From: Frondihabitans sp. Leaf304
GTDB taxonomy: Bacteria; Actinomycetota; Actinomycetes; Actinomycetales; Microbacteriaceae
Reading direction: 5' to 3'
Length of the DNA stretch: 64,000 nt
Assembly: GCF_001423105.1 (NCBI RefSeq)
Contig: NZ_LMNV01000002.1
Coordinates: forward strand, 897,363 to 961,362
Below the pieces are notes generated by a model. That model saw only the letters and a program-made list of their open reading frames with translations, made no database searches and was not told where the DNA came from. Both the position numbers and the translations under genes were made by a program. Of the stretch, positions 46,011 to 54,026 are shown piece by piece (position 1 is the stretch's first letter; every line of letters begins with the position of its first letter).

Positions 46011-46067
46011 GCAAGGCAAGGCTCCGCATGCTGGCGCCAGCGCCCCATTACGACGAGTGTTACGTCC

Positions 46068-46799
46068 ATGACCACCTCGACCGACACCACCGCCACCCAC
46101 CCCGATGAACCCCACGGCGGAAACCTCGCCGGCCGCCTCAACTGGCTCCGCGCCGGCGTGCTCGGGGCCAACGACGGCATCGTGTCTGTCGCGGCGATCG
46201 TCGTCGGCGTCGCCGGGGCATCCACGTCGACGGGTGCGATCGCGACGGCCGGTGCGGCAGGCCTGGTGGGTGGCGCCATCTCCATGGCACTCGGCGAGTA
46301 CGTCTCGGTCAGCAGCCAGAGCGACAGTCAGCGGGCCCTGATCGAGAAGGAACGGCAGGAGCTGGCCCAGGATCCTGCGGAGGAGCTCGATGAGCTGACG
46401 CAGTTGTACGTGGCGCAAGGCCTCAGTCGCGACACCGCCGCCACGGTCGCTCGCGAGCTGACGGCGAAAGACGCCCTCAGGGCGCACCTCAGCGTCGAAC
46501 TCGGAATCAGCGAAGACGACGTGGTGAGTCCCTGGCGTGCCGCATTCGCGTCGGCGGCGGCTTTCACGATCGGGGCCATTCTTCCGCTGCTGGCGATGTT
46601 GCTTCCGCCCGAGTCGATTCGGGTGCCGGTCACCTTTGCAGCGGTGCTGGTGGCGCTCGCTTTGACCGGAGCCGTCGGGGCGCGCATCGGCGGCGGATCG
46701 ACGACTCGCGCCACCGTGCGCGTGGTGGTCGGCGGCGCGGTCGCTTTGGCTGCGACCTACGGCATCGGGCTGCTGCTTCATACGGGCGGCATCGCGTAG
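46068..46799 (+). CDS. VIT1/CCC1-family iron/manganese transporter
   Basis: 243 residues from ATG 46068. The first helix region GRLNWLRAGVLGANDGIVSV is the family signature, followed by GGAISMALGEYVSVSSQSD with the metal-binding region and an acidic cytoplasmic segment (EKERQELAQDPAEELDELT) that binds metal in related proteins. Five helices in total. It probably exports or stores Fe(II) or Mn(II). No iron box seen in front of it. Confidence 0.92.
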   Translation: MTTSTDTTATHPDEPHGGNLAGRLNWLRAGVLGANDGIVSVAAIVVGVAGASTSTGAIATAGAAGLVGGAISMALGEYVSVSSQSDSQRALIEKERQELAQDPAEELDELTQLYVAQGLSRDTAATVARELTAKDALRAHLSVELGISEDDVVSPWRAAFASAAAFTIGAILPLLAMLLPPESIRVPVTFAAVLVALALTGAVGARIGGGSTTRATVRVVVGGAVALAATYGIGLLLHTGGIA

Positions 46800-46820
46800 G
46801 TCGCCGGGCTGGGGGCCAGG

Positions 46821-46882
46821 CGCCGAGAGTGCAGAATTTGCCCTCAAAGTCAGCCAACGAGGGCCATTAGCGCACTTTCGGC
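46821..46882. repeat. Intergenic palindrome, family 4 (copy b)
   Basis: Arms CGCCGAGAGTGCAGAATTTG and GGGCCATTAGCGCACTTTCG plus matching ends, pairing in about 20 of 25 positions. Lies between the convergent VIT and small membrane protein genes. Confidence 0.7.
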
Positions 46883-46980
46883 GAGCGACCAGGCAACGAG
46901 GATCCGGGGCACCGCCGACCCGGCCGACGTCGGCGGCCCACCCGCGGTTGTGACCTCGGGGTCACCCTGGATCCTGCGCT

Positions 46981-47313
46981 TTAGTCGACTGTCAGAGCTC
47001 GAGCGCCGCGCCCCCGACGCGTGACGGCGATGTTGTGGATCGCGGTGGACAGGAGCCCGGGAACGATCACGCTGAGACCGACCACGGCTCCCGACACTAG
47101 GGGCGAGAACTCGATCTGCAGTTGCACCATGATGACCGAGAAGAACATCGCCGCGTTGGCTGCCGTGTCGATCCAGCGCTCGAGTCGGGGCTGGCCCTTG
47201 TCGATGCCCCAGTTCCACTTCCACCGGCCCGGCTCGCGGCGTGCTCGGAGCAGGGGCGTGAGGCTCACGACGGCAAAGCCGGCTAGGTACAGCGCGCACC
47301 ACCAGGGGGTCAT
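46981..47313 (-). CDS. Small membrane protein of unknown function
   Basis: 110 residues from ATG 47313, with helices near the N terminus (ALYLAGFAVVSLTPLL), in the middle (ANAAMFFSVIMVQLQI) and after it (VSGAVVGLSVIVPGLL). I prefer this start because CATGAT lies six bases upstream (leaderless), although the frame continues 14 residues further. I do not recognise the family. Confidence 0.6.
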   Translation of the reverse strand: MTPWWCALYLAGFAVVSLTPLLRARREPGRWKWNWGIDKGQPRLERWIDTAANAAMFFSVIMVQLQIEFSPLVSGAVVGLSVIVPGLLSTAIHNIAVTRRGRGARALTVD

Positions 47314-47371
47314 GGGTAGATCATGGCAGATCGCCGCACACGGGTGGTGGCCCATTTTCGCTGGTGAACCG

Positions 47372-48076
47372 TTAGGGGCAGCCTGCGGCGCCGGCGAAGC
47401 CGAACCAGCCGTGGCTTGCGACGACGTCGCCCGTCATCCGCCGGGATGTGACTTGCACGACCGGCCGGAAGTCGGACGTGCTGCTTCCGGCGCTGAGCGA
47501 GCAGCCGGAACCCTTCTTGCTGTACTTCACTTCGACCGAGAGCACCTCGGCGGTGTCGGGGTCGACCGTCAGGCCGCCGGCGATATCGAAGCGGGCGTCG
47601 AGGTCGTCACCCGCCGTCTGCACCGGATAGGTCGTGGAGAAGTCGCCATCGAGCTGCGTTGCAACGACGTCGACACGGCTGCCCGGGCCGAAGAGCGGCA
47701 GCGTGAGACGGTCGATCGAGACCGCGCGTCCGCCGGTGTTATCGACGATGATGCGCAGTCGGCAGTCGAGCCCTTTCGTGACAGTGACGAGCGAATCGAA
47801 CTGCTGCTGACCGTCGTCGAGCGAGTCGTCGACGGGCTGCGTGGTGATCGCGCCCGAGGCGCAGGCCCACGGGCGGGCGTCCTGACGGATGACGACGCCG
47901 CCGCGGGCGACCGCCGCGCTCACGGGCCAGGCAATGGCCGCGGCCGCGGCCACCGCGACCAGCAGTGCCGCGATGGCCACGGCTGCGATCAGGCGTGGTC
48001 GCCTTCGCTTGGCCGACCCCGAGGGCTCGGGTGCGGGAGCGGAAGCGGGGGCCAGGACGACCCGAGAATCACTCAT
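47372..48076 (-). CDS. Membrane-anchored extracytoplasmic protein of unknown function
   Basis: 234 residues. A cytoplasmic Pro/Ala/basic N terminus is followed by one long helix (about 30-55, AAVAIAALLVAVAAAAAIAW) and then a beta-rich outside domain with four cysteines (WACAS, LDCRL, GSGCS, AAGCP) that could form two disulphides. I do not recognise the family. Leaderless start: TAGGAT, six bases, ATG. It diverges from the gene at 48195. Confidence 0.7.
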   Translation of the reverse strand: MSDSRVVLAPASAPAPEPSGSAKRRRPRLIAAVAIAALLVAVAAAAAIAWPVSAAVARGGVVIRQDARPWACASGAITTQPVDDSLDDGQQQFDSLVTVTKGLDCRLRIIVDNTGGRAVSIDRLTLPLFGPGSRVDVVATQLDGDFSTTYPVQTAGDDLDARFDIAGGLTVDPDTAEVLSVEVKYSKKGSGCSLSAGSSTSDFRPVVQVTSRRMTGDVVASHGWFGFAGAAGCP

Positions 48077-48082
48077 ACCCGG

Positions 48083-48088
48083 ATCCTA
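48083..48088 (-). promoter_or_regulatory. Likely -10 box of the leaderless gene ending at 47372
   Basis: TAGGAT on the minus strand, six bases before the ATG at 48076. Confidence 0.5.
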
Positions 48089-48182
48089 GGGGCCCTTTTG
48101 CTCGCGAACCAAGCACTTTCTGCCCCCTCGGCGCGCCCGCGTCTCCCTCGCGAGAAGGATGCCGCCGTGGGGCCCCACGCCG

Positions 48183-48188
48183 TAGGTT
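48183..48188 (+). promoter_or_regulatory. Likely -10 box of the leaderless gene at 48195
   Basis: TAGGTT, six bases, ATG. Confidence 0.5.
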
Positions 48189-48194
48189 CGACCC

Positions 48195-48611
48195 ATGAAC
48201 GGAGAGCACAATGCCATGGCGGCCAGCCGTCAGCCGATCGGTCACGCCGGTATCCAGGCCGGCCTCGGGGTGCTCGGCTCCAGCATCATGGCGGCCCTCG
48301 CATGGCAGTTCTTCGATGTCTACTTCGCCATTGGCGGGACAGTCCCCACCGCGGCGCCCAGCGACGGCCTGCGCTACCTCGTCACGGCCGGGGTCGGAGC
48401 CACAGTGGTTGCTGCCAGCCTGGTGCTGGCCCTCTTGCGCCGGAAAGGGCTCGCGGTCGTTTGCTCGTTAGCTCTGTCCATAGGCATGTTCGGATTCGCG
48501 TACGTCCTGGCCGTCCCGCAGAACCGGTGGAACCAGGATCCAGTCCACGAGCCTCTCCCCGCCGACTATCGCCCCTGCTTCTCCGGCAGTAACGATTGCC
48601 CCGGGGGCTGA
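48195..48611 (+). CDS. Small membrane protein of unknown function
   Basis: 138 residues with three helices (IQAGLGVLGSSIMAALAWQF, YLVTAGVGATVVAASLVLAL, GLAVVCSLALSIGMFGFAYV) and a C-terminal tail rich in Pro, Asn and two Cys that should lie outside. I do not recognise the family with confidence. It precedes a lipoprotein gene by 35 bases. Confidence 0.65.
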   Translation: MNGEHNAMAASRQPIGHAGIQAGLGVLGSSIMAALAWQFFDVYFAIGGTVPTAAPSDGLRYLVTAGVGATVVAASLVLALLRRKGLAVVCSLALSIGMFGFAYVLAVPQNRWNQDPVHEPLPADYRPCFSGSNDCPGG

Positions 48612-48646
48612 GTCGCCCCTAGGCTCGGGCCCAACAAGGGGGAACC

Positions 48647-49153
48647 ATGTCTTATCGCCGTACCATTCTCTGCTCCGTCGCCGTCGTCGCTGCAGCGCTC
48701 GCCACCGCGGGCTGTACCGCTTTCGCGCCGTCCACGGTGCAGCCGTCCTCGCACAAGACCGTCGCCGCGGTAGCTCACAAGGCCAATGCCGAAGACCGGT
48801 TCGCGATCCTGCACCGTGCCTTCACCTCGACCGATGCACTCCCCGATGACACCACCGCCGTCGAGGACGACGAGGTCGTTCTGAACAGCCAGCGTCGCGC
48901 GGGCTCCGACCACGGCACGACGTTCTGGATCGCCGAGACAAAGTCGGGCGGCGCCTGCCTCATTGCGCACAACCCCAACCCGAAGAGCGCAAACACCTGG
49001 ACCATCTGCTCCAGCGACCACATGGACAAGGCCGCCCAGGTGACCGGGATGTCCGATGAGACCCAGCACGGTTACCTTTTCACGACCGACGGCTACGCGC
49101 CCGTCGGGGCGAACCCCCCGCGCAAGATCACCGAAAACGTCTGGGCTGACTGA
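48647..49153 (+). CDS. Putative lipoprotein of unknown function
   Basis: 168 residues. A signal peptide ends at the lipobox ATAGC (cysteine near residue 23). The mature protein has a WIAETKSGGACLI...WTICSSD pattern, with two cysteines that could form a disulphide, as in small secreted actinobacterial proteins. A ribosome binding site (GGGGGAA) precedes the ATG, and TAGGCT at 48622 may be the -10 box. I do not recognise the family. Confidence 0.65.
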   Translation: MSYRRTILCSVAVVAAALATAGCTAFAPSTVQPSSHKTVAAVAHKANAEDRFAILHRAFTSTDALPDDTTAVEDDEVVLNSQRRAGSDHGTTFWIAETKSGGACLIAHNPNPKSANTWTICSSDHMDKAAQVTGMSDETQHGYLFTTDGYAPVGANPPRKITENVWAD

Positions 49154-49237
49154 TGGCCCGGCCGCGTCGCGGTCAGCGGTAAGGAGCTGCCGGCGGGCCT
49201 GTCGACGGGCTCGCCGGCAACGGCGACCTCTCGCCTG

Positions 49238-49678
49238 TCACGCGTTGAGCAGCAGCCGCATAGCCGCCTTGAGAGCGTCGTTGCCTCGGCGCAGATCGGC
49301 TGCTTCCGCCTCGAGGGCGGTGACCTTTGTGTCGGCCGGGGCCGGATCCTTGTCCGGTGTCATCGCGGAACGAGACACGGGTACTTCAGGATCCGCGACC
49401 GCCTCGATCTCGTCGGACGCCGCGGCCGGTTCGTCGTCTGCGGCCACCTTCGTCGTGACCACGGCCGAGAATCGCGGTCGGTGCTTCTTTCGTGCTGGCT
49501 TGTCGGATTCCGGCGTCGCAGCAGCGACCCAGGTGCGGAGCGACTGCTGGCCGACACCGAATTCATCGGCGACGACCATGAACACGTGCCGGTCTTTCGG
49601 GTTCGTGGCGCGGCGTTCGAGGACACGGGCTGTTGCCGCCTCGCGAGTCGCGGCGTCGTACTTCTGCTCAAAGGCCAT
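49238..49678 (-). CDS. Orphan IS3 OrfA-like (transposase helix-turn-helix) protein
   Basis: 146 residues. The N-terminal AFEQKYDAATREAATARVLE and VADEFGVGQQSLRTWVAAA form the helix-turn-helix seen in OrfA proteins of IS3-type elements. The C-terminal ALEAEAADLRRGNDALKAAM corresponds to the OrfA leucine zipper. Between them is a long acidic/Ala linker (about 60-115) not usual in OrfA. No OrfB and no terminal inverted repeats are present, so it is either a remnant or a domesticated DNA-binding protein. Leaderless start (TAGATT, six bases, ATG), which argues for its own promoter. Confidence 0.7.
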   Translation of the reverse strand: MAFEQKYDAATREAATARVLERRATNPKDRHVFMVVADEFGVGQQSLRTWVAAATPESDKPARKKHRPRFSAVVTTKVAADDEPAAASDEIEAVADPEVPVSRSAMTPDKDPAPADTKVTALEAEAADLRRGNDALKAAMRLLLNA

Positions 49679-49684
49679 GCCGAG

Positions 49685-49690
49685 AATCTA
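49685..49690 (-). promoter_or_regulatory. Likely -10 box of the leaderless OrfA-like gene
   Basis: TAGATT on the minus strand, six bases before the ATG at 49678. Confidence 0.45.
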
Positions 49691-49847
49691 GGGCACCGAC
49701 GCTCCGATGTCTGCGGGGACGGGACATCTCGGTTGTCGGGTGCGTCGACTCGCGGGGTGGTGCGCGAGCCTACGCGCGGGTTGCGACCGCACTTGCACCC
49801 CCGTGCGGTCTGGCGACCCACCTTGCGCCAGCCCGCTCTGGCCGTGC

Positions 49848-49952
49848 GGGGGTTCAGCTGATGGGGCCGGGCCCGCGCGGGGGGTTTAGCTGCTGGGGCC
49901 GGAGCCGCAGGGGGTTCATCTGCCGGGGCCGGAGCCGCGCGGGGGTTCAGCC
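49848..49952. repeat. Degenerate tandem repeat, about 31 bp, three full units and part of a fourth
   Basis: Units start GGGGGTTCAGCTGATGGGGC (49848), GGGGGTTTAGCTGCTGGGGC (49880), GGGGGTTCATCTGCCGGGGC (49910) and GGGGGTTCAGCC (49941). They fill the 303-base gap between the OrfA-like and isochorismatase-like genes. The rest of the gap holds nothing I recognise. Confidence 0.8.
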
Positions 49953-49981
49953 CACGTCGCTCGCCCCGCACCCACCAGTTG

Positions 49982-50521
49982 TCACACGAGCGACGCGCTG
50001 GGCGTGACTGTCGCGAAGCTTCCGTCGAGGGCTGCCATGAATGCGGCATGCACGCTGGCACCGGGAACGGTGGTCTCGCCGAGGGTCAGATCGGGGGCGG
50101 CACACGCATCCGAGACGACCGTGCAGACGAAGCCGAGCTCGTGCGCGGCCCGGGTGGTGGAGTCGATACACATGCTGCTCATCATCCCCACGATGACTAG
50201 CTCGGTGACCCCGGCCTCGCGAAGCACCCCCTCCAGCCCGGTGTCGATGAAGCTGTTCGGCTGGTGCTTTTCGAGAACTGTCTCCCCATCGAGGGGCGCG
50301 ACTGCCGGGTGGAAGCCAATGCCGGGGGTCTCGGGCACGAAGAACGTCGCGTCAGGGGCGGTCGCCACATGGAAGATGTGCACGACGAGCTCACCCGACT
50401 CGCGGAACGAGTCGAGAACGGTGCGCGCGGCGACCGCTGCCGCTTCGGGTTCGACCAGGGGGAAGGCGCCTCCCGGGAAGTAGTCGAGCTGGATGTCAAC
50501 CAGGAGGAGTGCGCGAGTCAT
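49982..50521 (-). CDS. Isochorismatase-family cysteine hydrolase
   Basis: 179 residues. The family triad is visible: D9 in LLVDIQLDYF, K85 in LEKHQPNSF, and the catalytic cysteine in GMMSSMCIDSTTRAA, preceded by the cis-peptide region. Members hydrolyse amides such as nicotinamide or isochorismate; the substrate here is not clear. The start is probably leaderless (CATACT, six bases, ATG). It diverges from the arsenate reductase gene. Confidence 0.9.
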   Translation of the reverse strand: MTRALLLVDIQLDYFPGGAFPLVEPEAAAVAARTVLDSFRESGELVVHIFHVATAPDATFFVPETPGIGFHPAVAPLDGETVLEKHQPNSFIDTGLEGVLREAGVTELVIVGMMSSMCIDSTTRAAHELGFVCTVVSDACAAPDLTLGETTVPGASVHAAFMAALDGSFATVTPSASLV

Positions 50522-50723
50522 GGTTCGAGTATGGCCTCAGCGGCGACGCCGACCCGGCCACATCGACCCGGCCCCATCGACCCCACCTCTCGCCGTCTCG
50601 CCGACCGACACCTACGATCCCGCCTAGGCTGGTTACGCGTCGAGGCGCCAAGACCGTGCTGCCGGGGCGCTTGCCCGCCGACAAGATGAACGACTACGGC
50701 GAGAGTCACTGACTGGAGAACCA

Positions 50724-51146
50724 ATGGCCGAGAAGCCGACAGTGCTGTTCGTGTGTGTCCACAACGCGGGCCGGTCTCAGATGGCCGCCGGTTTCATGAG
50801 AGAGCTGTCGGGCGGTCGCGTCGAGGTGCTGTCCGGTGGATCCGAACCGGGCAGCGCAATCAACCCCGTAGCCGTCGCCGCGATGGCCGAGGTGGGCATC
50901 GATATCACCGGCAACGTTCCCCAGCGCCTGACGACCGATCAGGTTCGCGAATCCGACGCGGTCATCACGATGGGCTGCGGCGACGCCTGCCCGATCTTTC
51001 CCGGGAAGCGGTACGACGATTGGGAGCTCGTCGACCCGGCAGGAAAGGCGATCGACGAGGTGCGCCCCATCCGCGACGATATCCGCTCGCGCGTCGAGGC
51101 GCTCCTGGCCGACCTCCTCCCGCCCGTCTTGCCGTCGGCACCGTGA
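50724..51146 (+). CDS. arsC: Arsenate reductase, low-molecular-weight phosphatase fold (mycothiol type)
   Basis: 140 residues. The P-loop FVCVHNAGRSQMAAGF has the nucleophile C11 and R17 (C-x5-R), and TMGCGDACPIFPGKRYDDWE resembles closely the corynebacterial arsenate/mycothiol transferases. It would convert arsenate to arsenite with mycothiol and mycoredoxin. No arsR or arsenite exporter is next to it. The ATG follows GGAG. Confidence 0.92.
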   Translation: MAEKPTVLFVCVHNAGRSQMAAGFMRELSGGRVEVLSGGSEPGSAINPVAVAAMAEVGIDITGNVPQRLTTDQVRESDAVITMGCGDACPIFPGKRYDDWELVDPAGKAIDEVRPIRDDIRSRVEALLADLLPPVLPSAP

Positions 51147-51201
51147 GACCTCAAATTTGACTGCTCGCCGCGGCTGAAACACGTCGTTTATGAGGTCTCG
51201 C
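51143..51201. repeat. Intergenic inverted repeat after arsC
   Basis: GTGAGACCTCAAA pairs with TTTATGAGGTCTCGC; 9-11 bp of arm with a 30-base interior. The sequence differs from families 1-4, but the design is the same. It starts within the arsC stop region and may act as its terminator. Confidence 0.6.
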
Positions 51202-51305
51202 GGGCGCGTGGCCTACCTCAGCCTCCACGGGCCAGGCGTCGACCCAGATCGCGATGCACTGGTTTGATGTGAAGGCGGAATCGGTCCGCATGTGATTATC
51301 TTCTG

Positions 51306-51953
51306 GTGGATCAGTTGACCGAGCAGTGGGTACAGGATCTCCGCGACGGCCGAACTCCCCGCTTGTGGCCGCTCCTAATCGGACTCGGCGTCATGACTAT
51401 CGGTAGCGTCGTCCTACTTCTGGCGGAGTTCACGCATCCCGGTTTTGTTACAGAATCGGGGGCACATCATCGCGGCCCTGTTTTAGTACTCCTGCCAATT
51501 CTCGTACTCGTCGCCGGTCCCGTCATCGCGATCTCCACGTGGCTTAGTAGCCGTCAAGACCGAAGAATCCTGCGAATTATCCGCGCCTCATCCATGCCTC
51601 ACTTCTATTTGCCGGTCATCGCCAAGGGCATCCGCATCAGCGAAGATCTCCCTGAACCCCGGCCTCTCATCTGGACCATCGACCGGGCTGGACTGCACGG
51701 CTGGGCCCGGAACACCGCGGTCCCAACGGTTGTAGTGGCCTGGTCAGCGATTCACGACATCCGCGTGGCGAACAAGCAGTACCGCGGGCAACTGACGGGC
51801 TACGGAATCTCCATTCATACCGATGACCGCACGCTCGTTCTGCGGTGCCGAACAGCCCTCGGAAGATCGTTCGAGGTGGGTGAACGCCAGCTTGGTGTAC
51901 TTCTCCAAGTCTTGTCTTCTCTTCGCCGCGACTTCGATCCGCCCGAACAATGA
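51306..51953 (+). CDS. Membrane protein of unknown function
   Basis: 215 residues: two helices (about 22-42 and 58-80), then a soluble cytoplasmic domain of about 130 residues with WTIDRAGLHGWARN and a beta-rich end, resembling a pleckstrin-like or YcxB-type fold by pattern only. GTG start; the next gene overlaps its stop by four bases (ATGA), so both are cotranslated. Its codon use is somewhat less GC-rich than its neighbours. Confidence 0.6.
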   Translation: MDQLTEQWVQDLRDGRTPRLWPLLIGLGVMTIGSVVLLLAEFTHPGFVTESGAHHRGPVLVLLPILVLVAGPVIAISTWLSSRQDRRILRIIRASSMPHFYLPVIAKGIRISEDLPEPRPLIWTIDRAGLHGWARNTAVPTVVVAWSAIHDIRVANKQYRGQLTGYGISIHTDDRTLVLRCRTALGRSFEVGERQLGVLLQVLSSLRRDFDPPEQ

Positions 51954-52525
51954 GCAAGAATCGACGCATGCCGTCGATCAGCCCAGAAGGATCCGTCGTG
52001 GCAGTGAGCCGGGATCCTGACCATCGTTTCAGCAAGCCCGTCGTCGACGAGATCACGCTGGTCGCCGGCTGGGGTATCGAGGGCGACACCCATGCGGGCG
52101 TGACGGTCCAGCACCGGTCACGAGTGGCCCGCGACCCGAACCAGCCCAACCTGCGGCAGGTGCACCTCATCCACGCGGAGCTGTTCGATGAGGTAGCTGC
52201 TTCCGGCTACCGGGTTGAGGCTGGCCAGCTCGGCGAGAACGTGACCACGCGCGGTGTCGATCTTCTCGCGCTCCCGGCTGACACTCTCCTTCGCCTCGGC
52301 GGGGAGGCCGTCGTCCGCGTCACCGGGCTGCGCAACCCCTGCCAGCAGATCAACGGCTTCGAGCCCGGGTTGCTCCGGGAAGTCCTCGGCCGATCCGAAG
52401 ACGGAGCCGTCGAACGCAAGGGCGGGGTGATGGCCGTGGTCGTTGCGGGTGGCACTGTTCGCGCCGGCGACGAGATTCGGGTCGAGCTACCGGCCGGCGA
52501 AGCCGTGCCTCTCCAGCCCGTGTGA
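51950..52525 (+). CDS. MOSC domain protein
   Basis: 191 residues. The MOSC domain (molybdenum cofactor sulphurase C-terminal type) spans about 10-165: GIEGDTHAGV, LGENVTTRGVDL, and RNPCQQINGF with the conserved cysteine. Such proteins bind the molybdenum cofactor or handle sulphur carriers; in small bacterial versions the role is usually unknown. The start overlaps the previous stop codon. Confidence 0.9.
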   Translation: MSKNRRMPSISPEGSVVAVSRDPDHRFSKPVVDEITLVAGWGIEGDTHAGVTVQHRSRVARDPNQPNLRQVHLIHAELFDEVAASGYRVEAGQLGENVTTRGVDLLALPADTLLRLGGEAVVRVTGLRNPCQQINGFEPGLLREVLGRSEDGAVERKGGVMAVVVAGGTVRAGDEIRVELPAGEAVPLQPV

Positions 52526-52545
52526 GCTCTCCGAAGCACTAGCCC

Positions 52546-52812
52546 TCAGCGAGCGCGATGACGCCCGAGAGCAATTGCCGCAGCAATCAGCAGAACCACG
52601 AGGCCGCACACGCCGATGAACGTACCGAACAATGCCAGCACCCCGGCGCCGATGTTCGCGCCACTGCCGTCGTCGCTGGTGTTGTAGTTAAAGATGAGGG
52701 CCGCCCCCAACACCACGAGCCCGAAGATGGCTACTGCCGGGCCCGTGACGGTAAGAGTCATATTTGCGCGGCGGCGGCCTTGAGGCGCGGGGGCAGCGGG
52801 TGATTTGGACAC
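52546..52812 (-). CDS. Small two-helix membrane protein
   Basis: 88 residues, with helices at about 20-43 (MTLTVTGPAVAIFGLVVLGA) and 55-83. Leaderless GTG start (TAGGCT, six bases, GTG). I do not recognise the family. Confidence 0.6.
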   Translation of the reverse strand: MSKSPAAPAPQGRRRANMTLTVTGPAVAIFGLVVLGAALIFNYNTSDDGSGANIGAGVLALFGTFIGVCGLVVLLIAAAIALGRHRAR

Positions 52813-52818
52813 GACCGA

Positions 52819-52824
52819 AGCCTA
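52819..52824 (-). promoter_or_regulatory. Likely -10 box of the leaderless gene starting at 52812
   Basis: TAGGCT on the minus strand, six bases before the GTG. Confidence 0.5.
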
Positions 52825-52850
52825 CCGAGCGGCACACGAGCCCCTCGCCG

Positions 52851-53075
52851 CTACAGCCCGCGCATCATGTGCAGCGCGAAGTAGTACGCCGCGACCACTC
52901 CGCGCTCGACACCCGTGAAGAAGACGAGGCCCGCGAGCGTGAAACCCACTGCCAGCACGAGCATCGCGCCGAGAAGCATCGCCGCTCGACGGGACCTCTT
53001 CACCGGTGTCGTCTCGGTCGCGCCCGCACGAAACAGCTCCCCCATCGGATCGCTGCCCGGGCCGTCGAACTCCAT
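52851..53075 (-). CDS. Small single- or two-helix membrane protein
   Basis: About 74 residues from ATG 53075, with one clear long helix (MLLGAMLVLAVGFTLAGLVF) and a possible second hydrophobic end. The frame is open 12 residues further upstream to a TTG. No clear ribosome binding site. Family unknown; the gene is plausible but not certain. Confidence 0.45.
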   Translation of the reverse strand: MEFDGPGSDPMGELFRAGATETTPVKRSRRAAMLLGAMLVLAVGFTLAGLVFFTGVERGVVAAYYFALHMMRGL

Positions 53076-53174
53076 AGACGCCACTGTCACCGAACCCTGC
53101 GACGCACGCAAGAAGCAGTTATGCCTCGCGGGTCGCGGGTCGCCACCCGCCGGTAACCGCCCGCGGGTCGAACG

Positions 53175-53972
53175 TCAGCCGAGCCGGGTGTAAGCGATTC
53201 CGCCGTCGACGTCGATGACCGATCCGTGCAGGAAAGCCGCTTCGTCTGAGACGGCGAAGCGCACCGCGTAGGCGACATCGACCGGTCGCACCGGATGGCC
53301 GGCCACCGTGCCGGCCGTCATCACAGCGAGGACGTCGGCGCTCTCGGCGTTGCCGGGCGTGCTTGTCGCACCCGGCGATACCGTGTTGACGCTGACCCCA
53401 CGAGGGCCGAACTCCGCCGACCACGTGCGCGTCATTTGCTCGAGTGCCGCCTTCGAGGCCGTGTATATCGCCCCGAAGGGCACGCCAACGCGGGCCATCC
53501 ACGAACCGATGTTGACGATGGATCCGCTCCCCCGCTCGGCCATAGCGGGCGCGAGGGCGGCTACGAGTACATGCGGGGCACGGACGTTGGTCGCGAGCAC
53601 GGCGTCGAGGTCGTCGTCGGTGAGATCGGCGGTCGGTGTAGCGGGATAGATGCCGGCGTTGTTGACGAGGATGTCGATGCGGCCACCACCGAGAGAGACG
53701 GCCTCGGCGGCGAACCTGCGGATGTCGGCGGTCGACGACCCGAGGTCGCCCACGAGTGCCGAGGCATTGCCGCCGGCGCGTTCGATTGTCGCGACGACGC
53801 TCTGCGTGCGGGCTGTGTCGCGACCGCTGACGATGACGTGGGCACCGGAGGCGGCGAGCACCCGAGCTATGGCTTCGCCGATGCCGCTGCTCGATCCGGT
53901 GACGAGGGCGGTTCGGCCGACAAGGCGGGCGTCGGGCGTGAGGGAGACGAGTTCTTCTTCGTTGGACTTCAT
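53175..53972 (-). CDS. Short-chain dehydrogenase/reductase (SDR)
   Basis: 265 residues. The cofactor motif is TGSSSGIGEAIARVLAASG, NNAGIYP is the structural motif, and the active site is S in SIVNIGSW and YTASKAAL (Y-x3-K). The end GGIAYTRLG is typical of classical SDRs of the FabG type. The substrate is unknown. It is divergent from a TetR gene, and a palindrome TGGAC-N6-GTCCA overlaps its start codon, so it is very likely repressed by that regulator. Confidence 0.93.
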   Translation of the reverse strand: MKSNEEELVSLTPDARLVGRTALVTGSSSGIGEAIARVLAASGAHVIVSGRDTARTQSVVATIERAGGNASALVGDLGSSTADIRRFAAEAVSLGGGRIDILVNNAGIYPATPTADLTDDDLDAVLATNVRAPHVLVAALAPAMAERGSGSIVNIGSWMARVGVPFGAIYTASKAALEQMTRTWSAEFGPRGVSVNTVSPGATSTPGNAESADVLAVMTAGTVAGHPVRPVDVAYAVRFAVSDEAAFLHGSVIDVDGGIAYTRLG

Positions 53973-54008
53973 AGTCCATTACTAGCATGGATTGGACCGG
54001 TGAGTCCA
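53963..54008. promoter_or_regulatory. Duplicated TetR-type operator between SDR and TetR genes
   Basis: TGGACTTCATAGTCCA (53963-53978) and TGGACCGGTGAGTCCA (53993-54008): two copies of TGGAC-N6-GTCCA whose starts are 30 bp apart. The first covers the SDR start codon; the second lies directly upstream of the -10 box of the regulator. Confidence 0.85.
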
Positions 54009-54014
54009 TCAAGG

Positions 54015-54020
54015 TAGTCT
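54015..54020 (+). promoter_or_regulatory. Likely -10 box of the leaderless TetR gene
   Basis: TAGTCT, six bases, ATG 54027. Confidence 0.55.
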
Positions 54021-54026
54021 TGAACA

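Noticed and set aside
48095-48135. Further family-4 palindrome between 48076 and 48195
   Set aside because: Arms pair in too few positions to call.
49360-50061. Open frame over the tandem repeats on the minus strand
   Set aside because: Pro/Ala/Arg low-complexity translation that runs into the OrfA-like gene in another frame, with no ribosome binding site.
50522-50723. Small open frames in the gap between the isochorismatase-like and arsC genes
   Set aside because: No start signal or coding bias; I see nothing else in this gap except TAGGCT at about 50625, which might be a -10 box for arsC.
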